From Sabellastarte sp. h YS-2021 (taxonomy: Eukaryota > Annelida > Polychaeta > Sabellida > Sabellidae): a stretch of DNA of 64,000 bases. The position numbers were made by a program, and so were the translations under genes. Within the stretch, counting starts at the first letter, position 1, and the number at the start of each line of letters is the position of its first letter. The stretch covers positions 136,836,033 to 136,900,032 of the forward strand of contig OZ024931.1 of assembly GCA_964017235.1 (NCBI GenBank), in the 5' to 3' direction. This document shows, piece by piece, positions 57,303-64,000 of the stretch. The notes beneath the pieces are model-generated. The model saw nothing but the letters and a program-made list of their open reading frames with translations, did not search any database and was not told where the DNA came from.

Positions 57303-59150
57303 CACAATGTACAGGCAATTTCTTTGTATATAATACCTAACTTACCTTGAGGGAACAACATAAGAAGGTAAGAATGATAAGACCATTTTAACTGTTAAGA
57401 ATGACATAAAAAGTGGTGGGAATAAGTTAATAAGTGGTGAGAACAAGTTAATAAGTGTCAGAGACAAGTTAGCATGTGGTGGGTGTGACTTGGCAATTGG
57501 TAAGAACGAGTTATTAAGTGGTGGGAAAGACTTAGTAAGTGGTGGGAATGACTTACGAAGTGGTGGGAATGAGTTAGTAAGTGCTGGGAGTGACTTAGTA
57601 ATTGGTGGAATGAGTGGTGGGTGTGACTTGGTAATTGGTAGGAATGGGTTATTAAGTGGTGGGAAAGACTTAGTAAGTGCTGAGAACAACTTAGTAATTG
57701 CTGGGAAAACTTAGTAAGTGGTGGGAATGAGTCAGTAAGTGATGGAAACAAGTTGATAAGTGGTGAGAATGACTTACGAAGTGGTGGAAATGAGTTAGTA
57801 AGTGGTGGGAGTGACTTAGTAATTGGTGGAATGAGTTAGTAAGTAGTTTGAACAACTTAGTAAGTGATGGGAACAGTTACTAAGTGGTGGCAATGACTTA
57901 GTAAGTGGTGGGAATAGGTTAGCAAGTGGTGGGAATGACTTAAGAAGTGGTGAGAACAAGTAAATAAGTGGCAGAAATGAGTTAGTAAATGGTCTTAGTG
58001 AGTTAGTAATTCATGGGAACGAGTTACTAAATGGTGGGAGCGACTTAGTAAGTGGTGGGAATGAGATAGCAAGTTGTGGGATCTAGTTAATAAGTGGTGG
58101 GAACGACTTAAGTGGTGGTAACAAATTACTAAGTGGTGGAAACAAGTTAGCAAGTGGTAGTTCATAAGTGGTGAGAACAAATTGAGATGTGGTGAGAACA
58201 AGTAAGTAACTGGTTGCCAAGGAGTTATTTAGGGATGGGCATGAATGAAAACACAATGATTTACTATCTTGTGGTAACCACTTGGTATCTTGTTCCCACA
58301 ACTTAGTCTCTTTTTCCCACAAGTAAGTATCTCACTCCCATGACTTCCCAATAAACATTTTGCGGTTTTGCAAACATTTGAAAAGAAACGTTTGGCAAAG
58401 GTTAAAAAATGATGGGTACGAAAACCATTTGTAATAGAATGTTTTTAAAACATTTTATAAAAACTGTTTATTAAACGCTTAACGATAAATGTTAGAAAAA
58501 CGGTATAAATGAACATTAGTAAGGGATGGGAAGGAGTTAGTAAGGGATGGATATGACTGAAAACACAAGGATTTACTGTCTTGTGGTAACCACTTAGTAT
58601 CTTGGTAACCTTTGGTGCGTTATTCAAGGTCAAACAAAGGTAGCCACACTTAAAAGTGCTTATAATTCATTTATATTTGGTTACAGAGGTTATAGATATG
58701 AAGCCAACCTATTGGAAATCATGGGCTGGGATTCTTCTGATGTGGTCATATTTGACTTAAGTAAGTGGTGGGGATGACTTAGCAAGTGGTGAGAAGGAGT
58801 AACCAAGTGGTGGGAACGACTTGTTAAGTAGTGGGAACGATTACTAAGTGGTGGGAAAGACTTAGCAAGTGGTGGGAATGAGTTAATAAGTGGAGAGAAT
58901 GACTTGCAATGGTGCGCAAGGGGTTGTTATGAATGAAAACACAAAGATTTACTGTGTTGTTGTGACCACTTAGTATTTTGTTCCCACAAGTAAATATCTT
59001 ATTCCCATGACTTAGTATGTTATAACCACAACTTAGTACCTCATTCCTACAACTTACTAAGTGGTGGGCATGACCTAGTATCTTGTGTTAACAGCTTGCT
59101 AACTTGTGGTAACAAGGTAAAAAAATGATAACAGAATAGTTCTCTGTCCC
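57303..59150. repeat. 21-bp arrays of AAGTGGTGGGAATGACTTAG type
   Basis: Mostly AAGTGGTGGGAATGACTTAG-type units (57400-58230), thinning to scattered units, interrupted by AT-rich sequence at 58340-58520 and by a dispersed-repeat fragment at 58610-58770, then ending in the right cap. 57312-57345 matches the spacer start of locus A. Confidence 0.8.
58610..58770 (+). repeat. Fragment of the 63.3-64 kb dispersed repeat
   Basis: TTCAAGGTCAAACAAAGGTAG, ACTTAAAAGTGCTTATAA, AATCATGGGCTGGGA and TTCTGATGTGG occur in the same order as at 63305-63490 and 63800-63960. Confidence 0.8.
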
Positions 59151-62100
59151 TTGGGATGACTTTTTGGTAAGATTTAGTCCCTCAATATCTTACTTTTAAG
59201 ATATCTTATGTTAGGTTGCCAGTGTAATTATCTATAATCGAGTATTCTACACATTATAATAAACAGTTTGGTGGTAATCTCATAAAAAACTCTCAAATAT
59301 TAAGAATTTCACAATCTTTTTAAAAGAGCTTATAATTTACAAGTTATTTTCAATTGGGCGATTTTTTCCCTGGATTTAGTCCCTAAATATCTTACTTTTA
59401 AGATATCTTATGTTAGATTTCCAGATTAATTATTGATAGATAAGCATTGTACACATAATAATAAAAAATTGGCTGGTTGTCTTATTAAAATCTGTCAAAT
59501 AATAATGTTTTACAAGGATTTTAACAAAGCCTTTTATTTCATAGGAGCAAAGCCTTTGATTCTTCAGTATAACCTAATTAGGCAATTTTTTCCATGGATG
59601 TTGGTGTTCAGTATTTTACTTTTAACATATCTTATGTTAGGTTTATAGATGAATTATCTATAGACGAACATTGTACACATAATAATGAATAATTTTGTGG
59701 CTGTTTCAATAAAATTGATCAAATATTAAGGTTTTTACAGGACTTACAACATAACCTTGGTTTCCCAGTGTTTTCTAATGGGGCGATTTTTTCTGTAGAT
59801 TTAATTCCTCAATATCTTTTAAGATAGCTTATGTTAGGTTGCCAGTTTAATTATCTGTTAACGAATAAATGAGTATAGTGGTGATCTCATTAAAATCTCT
59901 CAAATATCAAGAATTTAAACAGGGGTTATTATTTACTAGTTATTTTCAATAGGGTGATTTTTTCCACTAATTTAGTACCTAAATATCATACTTTTATGTC
60001 AGGTTACCAGTTTAATTAGCGATAGACGAAAAGTCTACACATAATAATGGACAATTTAGTAGTTTTGTTATTAAAATTATATATTATATATGTTAATTTT
60101 TCAGTTTAATTATCTACAGGCAAACACTGTACACGTAATAATGAGCAATTTGACATTTATATTATTAACATTGCCTAATTATTGATCAATTGGTAAGCAT
60201 TTTATAAATGATTTAAAATTTACTCTAACTTTAGCCAGAAAACCCAGTTTGTATATTTACAGTTTTATTCAAACCAAGTCTAATAAATATGTGGAATAGC
60301 TAAATAAAACACAGCAGGTACATTGAGAGATGCAGAATGCATACAGGGAACTCAGTGTTAGAGATAAGAACTAATTACAGCACAGCATGTGTTAAACAAG
60401 CATAACTGTGTTCTCATTATGGAAATCTGAAGGTTGTTTGTTTATGGCATGTGCCAGCCAGGAGTGGGGTAATTAGACTTGCACAAGGCTTAGGAGAAGT
60501 AAGATATATAAAAGTGAATTTAATTTAAAATCATGTAAAATGATTCTTCCCTCTAAAATATTACCAACTTACCTAAAATGACATTAAGACATAATTATTA
60601 AACTTATTAGTGTCAGATATTGATAACTAAAGCTTAGTATTGCGTAATACAATAGCATGAAATGATAGCCCTGAAGAAGGCTAGTGTACAATCTAAAGAG
60701 TGTTTGGTAGATATTTATAGTATATCTACAATAGAGAAGAAGATAGAGAAAATGACTTTGTAAAATATACATAATATCTGACAAGCTGACATTTTGGCAT
60801 TTCTTATATTTTGTACAAAATTTATCTGACACCAAACATAATTATTGGTTTAGATCTATAGTGTCCACTTATTTAAAATGCCTGTCAAGTGCTCAATAAT
60901 TAACCAATTTTAATGAGACAAATACCATATTGCTCTTTATTATTTACAGAATGCTCATTGAAAATGTGGTTTTTAAACCACAGAAAAGTGATGGAATTCC
61001 ATGACAGAAACGGAAATTCACCTAAAAATCACCTAATATACATATGAGCATTCAACGCATAATAATAAAGAATTCAGTTGTTGTCTTATTAAATTCTGTC
61101 AGATATTAAGCATTTTACAGGTATTTTAACAAAACCCTTGTTGGTGTTTAATATCTTATTTTTAAGATATCTTATCTCAAGTTTCCAGTTTAATTATCGA
61201 TAAACGAGTATTCTACATATAATAATGGACAATTTGGTGGTTGTCTTATTAAAATCAAGCAAATATTAAGCATTTTACAGGGGTTTTAACAAAGCCCTTG
61301 ATTTCCCAGTGTTACTTAATTGGGCGATTTTTACATAGATTTAGTCCCTCAATATATTACACTTAAGATATCTTATGTCAGGTTGCCAGTTTAATTATCT
61401 AGATACAAATATTCTCGTATACAATTTCGTGTTTGTCCTATTAAAATCAAGAAAATATTAAGCAATTTACAGGGATTTTAACAAAGTCCTTGATTTCCGA
61501 CTGTCACTTAAATGGGCGATCTTTTACAAAGAATCAGTCCCTCAATATCTTACTTTTAAGATATCTTATCTCCAGTTTCCAGTTTAATTATCTATAAACG
61601 AGTATTCTACATATAATAATGGACCATTTGGTGTTTGTCTTATTAAAATCAAGCAAATATTAAGCATTTTACAGGGATTTTAACAAAGGCTTTGATTTCC
61701 CAGTGTTACTTAAATGGGCGATTTTTTACACAGAATCAGTCCCTCAATATCTTACTTTTAAGATATCTTATCTCAAGTTTCCAGTTTAATTATCTATAAA
61801 CGAGTATTCTACATAAAATAATGGACAATTTGGTGGTTGTCTTATTAAAATCAAGCAAATATTAAGCATTTTACAGGGATTTTAACAAAGTCCTTGATTT
61901 CCCAGTGTTACTTAGTGTTCTACTTAATTGGGCGATTTTTTTTACATAGATTTAGCCCCTCAATATATTACTTTTAAGATATCTTATGTCAGGTTTCCAG
62001 TTTAATTATCTATATAAAAGTATACTACATATAATAATGGACCAAATAGTGGTTGTCTTATTAAAATCAAGCAAATATTAAACATTTTACAGTGTTTTTA

Positions 62101-62810
62101 ACAAAGTCTTTGATTTCCGACTGTCACTTAAATGGGCGATTTTTTACATAGAATTAGTCACTCAATATCTTACTTTTAAGATATCTTATCTCAAGTTTCC
62201 AGTTTAATTATCTATATACAAGTATACTACATATAATAATGGACAATATAGTGGTTGTCTTATTAAAATCAAGCAAATGTTAAGCATTTTACAGGGATTT
62301 TAACAAAGCCCTTGATTTCCCAGTGTCACTTAAAGGGGCGATTTTTTACATAGAAATGGTCCCTCGATATCTTACTTTCAAGATATCTTATGTCAAGTTT
62401 CCACTTTAATCTATATACAAGTATTTTAAATATAATAATGAATAATTTGGTGGTTGTATTATTAAAATCAAGCAAGCATGAAGAATTTTACAGGGATTTC
62501 AATAAATCCCTTGATTTCCCAGTATTACTTAATTGGGCGATTTTTTACATAAATTTAGTCCCTCAACATATTACTTTTAAGATATCTTATGTCAGGTTTC
62601 CAGTCTAATTATCTATAAAGGAGTATTCTACATATAATAATGAACAATTTGGTGGTTGTGTTATTAAAATCAAGCAATATTAAGCATTTTACAGGGATTT
62701 TAACAAAGTCCTTGATTTCCCAGTGTTACTTAATTGGGCGATTTTTTTACATAGATTGAGTCCCTCAATATATTACTTTTAAGATATCTTATGTCAGAAT
62801 CTACTGGTGA
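59151..62810 (+). repeat. ~205-bp satellite, right block
   Basis: About thirteen copies, older at 59151-60180 and younger at 61020-62800, spaced 185-215 bp. Landmarks: CCCTCAATATCTTACTTTTA, AGATATCTTAT, TTTCCAGTTTAATTATCTA, CATATAATAATGGACAATTT, GGTTGTCTTATTAAAATCAA, GCATTTTACAGGGATTTTAA and CAAAGCCCTTGATTTCCCAG. 60840-60965 is an inverted partial copy. 60240-60840 is unrelated AT-rich DNA without a gene. Confidence 0.9.
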
Positions 62811-62837
62811 CCTTTCCAAAAATCATTTCCCGCCACT

Positions 62838-63125
62838 TTGGCAGTCATTTTGAATTTCTGCATGAAACGCAAAAACTTTGTATCTGAAACAGAGAGAGCA
62901 AGAGTGATTTTGGCGAAATTTTTGACTCACAGTGTATCTGCTTATTGTATCCACCGGAAGCATCCGATGGATACCTTGGTTAGCGTTCGCTACGCTGCCG
63001 CGAATAGAGAGATTTTTGGTGTTAACACTCTAAGAAGAAAACTACACCAGCTAGGTTCACCAAATTTGCGGGATATCTTCATTGGGGGGTCAACTTTGCT
63101 GGGAATGAAAATAGCCTCATACTGA
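62838..63125 (+). CDS. Unrecognised small ORF
   Basis: An open frame with its first ATG at 62862; about 87 residues, basic, moderately GC-richer than the satellite before it (AERARVILAKF-like and LVSVRYAAANREIF stretches). No domain recognised and no clear splice site or poly(A) signal. It may be a piece of a mobile element or an exon fragment. Confidence 0.2.
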   Translation: MAVILNFCMKRKNFVSETERARVILAKFLTHSVSAYCIHRKHPMDTLVSVRYAAANREIFGVNTLRRKLHQLGSPNLRDIFIGGSTLLGMKIASY

Positions 63126-63289
63126 AAAACAAAACAAGGTGGCCGTGGCAGACATTTCTTTGAAAATAATCTGCATTTTTCTGCTGGCCGTTTCTCATAG
63201 GTAGAAGATTCAATCTTTTCAAAGGTGATATGTATAACACATAAAAATGTCCTCTACAACCTTGCAGACATTTGACCTTGAAGTTCTTA

Positions 63290-64000
63290 ATTCCAGGTCA
63301 TGCACAGAGTGCCAAAGCAACCAACATAGCGGACTTTAAAAGTGCCTATATCTCCCTTATTATTGGTCCTAGAGGTTTGCAATGTGAAACTAACCTATAG
63401 AAAACCATGTGCTGTGAACCTTCTGATGTCAGATTTGACCTTGGACCCCAACTTCAAGGTCAAACAAGGATAGCCAAACTTAAAAGATAGACTTGATAGA
63501 CGAGTCCATCTTGGCTAGTACTCGAGTCAATTTTAAGTACTCGGTTACTCGCACGGTATTATATTATCTCCAGCGTAATGAAACTTTTGTTTTTCACTTA
63601 AAATGTATAATCTACTCCATGTTCTATAACATCTGGTGAAATAGAAGATGTTTTTTTCAAAGGTTTCGTTTCCGTGAATCAACTATTTGTTTACAGAAGA
63701 CTTCTAATGGTGGGTACTAAATCTCGCGGTTACTCAAATTCGGGCCGGTTGTCAGAAGGCAAGTACTCAATGTCGTTTTTAGCACCCGTCCCAGCCTTAC
63801 TTAAAAGTGCTTATAACTCGATTATTATTGGTCCTAGAGGTTTGGGATGGTAAACCAACATATAGAAAATCATGGGCTGGGAATGTTCTGGTGTGGTTGG
63901 ATTTGATCTTGGGCCCCTCCTTCAAGGTCAAACGAAGATAGCCAAAGTTAAATGTGTTTATAACTTGCTTATTAGTGGTCCTAGAGGTTTGGGATGGTAA
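63290..64000 (+). repeat. Dispersed ~170-bp repeat, continues past window end
   Basis: Units share TTATTATTGGTCCTAGAGGT, AATCATGGGCTGGGA-like and CTTCAAGGTCAAAC. Copies start near 63330, 63805 and 63955; the last is cut by the window end. A further fragment is at 58610-58770. Confidence 0.85.
63487..63799. mobile_element. Small hAT-like MITE with 8-bp target duplication
   Basis: The surrounding repeat reads on across the insertion when CTTAAAAG, present at both 63479-63486 and 63800-63807, is counted once; an 8-bp duplication is the hAT hallmark. The right end, reversed, reads AAGGCTGGGACGGGTGC, hAT-like. The left end is less clear. The 313-bp interior has GTACTCGAGTC and AGTACTCGGTTACTCG words and no ORF. 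Confidence 0.68.

Larger units (their letters stand above)
52760..59150. mobile_element. Cap-flanked 21-bp-satellite element, locus B (6.4 kb)
   Basis: It splits the ~205-bp satellite precisely. The left cap starts CGGAGCCCAAGAAGGGACAC after TA (52758-52759), and the right inverted cap ends TCTCTGTCCC at 59150. A further left cap at 53183 (after TA) and an inverted cap ending at 57302 show nesting or internal duplication. Arrays of 21-bp units of two types, accACAAGTTAG-like and CCACTTACTAA-like, fill most of it. No transposase is seen, so movement would need help in trans. Confidence 0.72.

Overview
The window is animal nuclear DNA. It is AT-rich, has spliceosomal-type exon and intron signals, almost no long intact ORFs, and several eukaryotic transposon superfamilies (CR1-like and L1/Tx1-like LINEs, PIF/Harbinger, hAT, pogo/psq, MITEs, tRNA-derived SINEs). 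The repeat mix and a BIR-domain gene suggest a bivalve or another lophotrochozoan. That assignment is inference; no species marker is visible.

Layout. 0-1.3 kb: a non-autonomous foldback DNA transposon, with a second copy at 21.2-22 kb. 4.9-11 kb: three candidate exons, all phase 1-1 on the + strand, possibly from one host gene; one has a MITE inserted in frame. 5.1-8.1 kb: a duplicated Q/S-rich segment facing a decayed PIF/Harbinger transposase. 11-13.1 kb: a broken CR1-like LINE. 13.6-15.6 kb: a second Harbinger transposase with a CR1-like LINE inserted in it. 16.4-20.1 kb: a nearly full-length CR1-like LINE on the - strand. 22.2-22.6 kb: a minisatellite. 22.9-23.8 kb: a hAT transposase relic. 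25.8-29.6 kb: an L1/Tx1-like LINE. 29.6-32.9 kb: a cap-flanked element built of a 21-bp tandem repeat. 34.7-38.2 kb: a long-TIR, psq-containing transposon with a CR1-like LINE inside its left arm. 38.8-39.4 kb: a MITE. 41-47 kb: mostly gene-free, with LINE and SINE pieces and a 425-bp tandem duplication.

47.7-50.5 kb is the only compact gene-like block. Three same-strand genes lie within 2.8 kb: a BIR (IAP-type) protein, a protein with two PC4-like DNA-binding domains and a CxxC zinc-knuckle-like tail, and a two-exon protein with a duplicated helix-plus-RING module. Each is broken by single-base frameshifts lying exactly at A or T homopolymers, so they are either young pseudogenes or intact genes carrying assembly indels. 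An apoptosis/ubiquitin module beside a DNA-binding protein could be a captured mobile or viral accessory cassette or a host innate-immunity cluster. This is the best candidate for something undescribed.

51.6-62.8 kb is a roughly 205-bp satellite split by a 6.4-kb insertion (52.76-59.15 kb). The insertion is of the same cap-flanked 21-bp-repeat family as 29.6-32.9 kb, and contains a SINE and a near-identical 1,365-bp tandem duplication. The window ends in another dispersed repeat that holds a small hAT-like MITE with an 8-bp target duplication.
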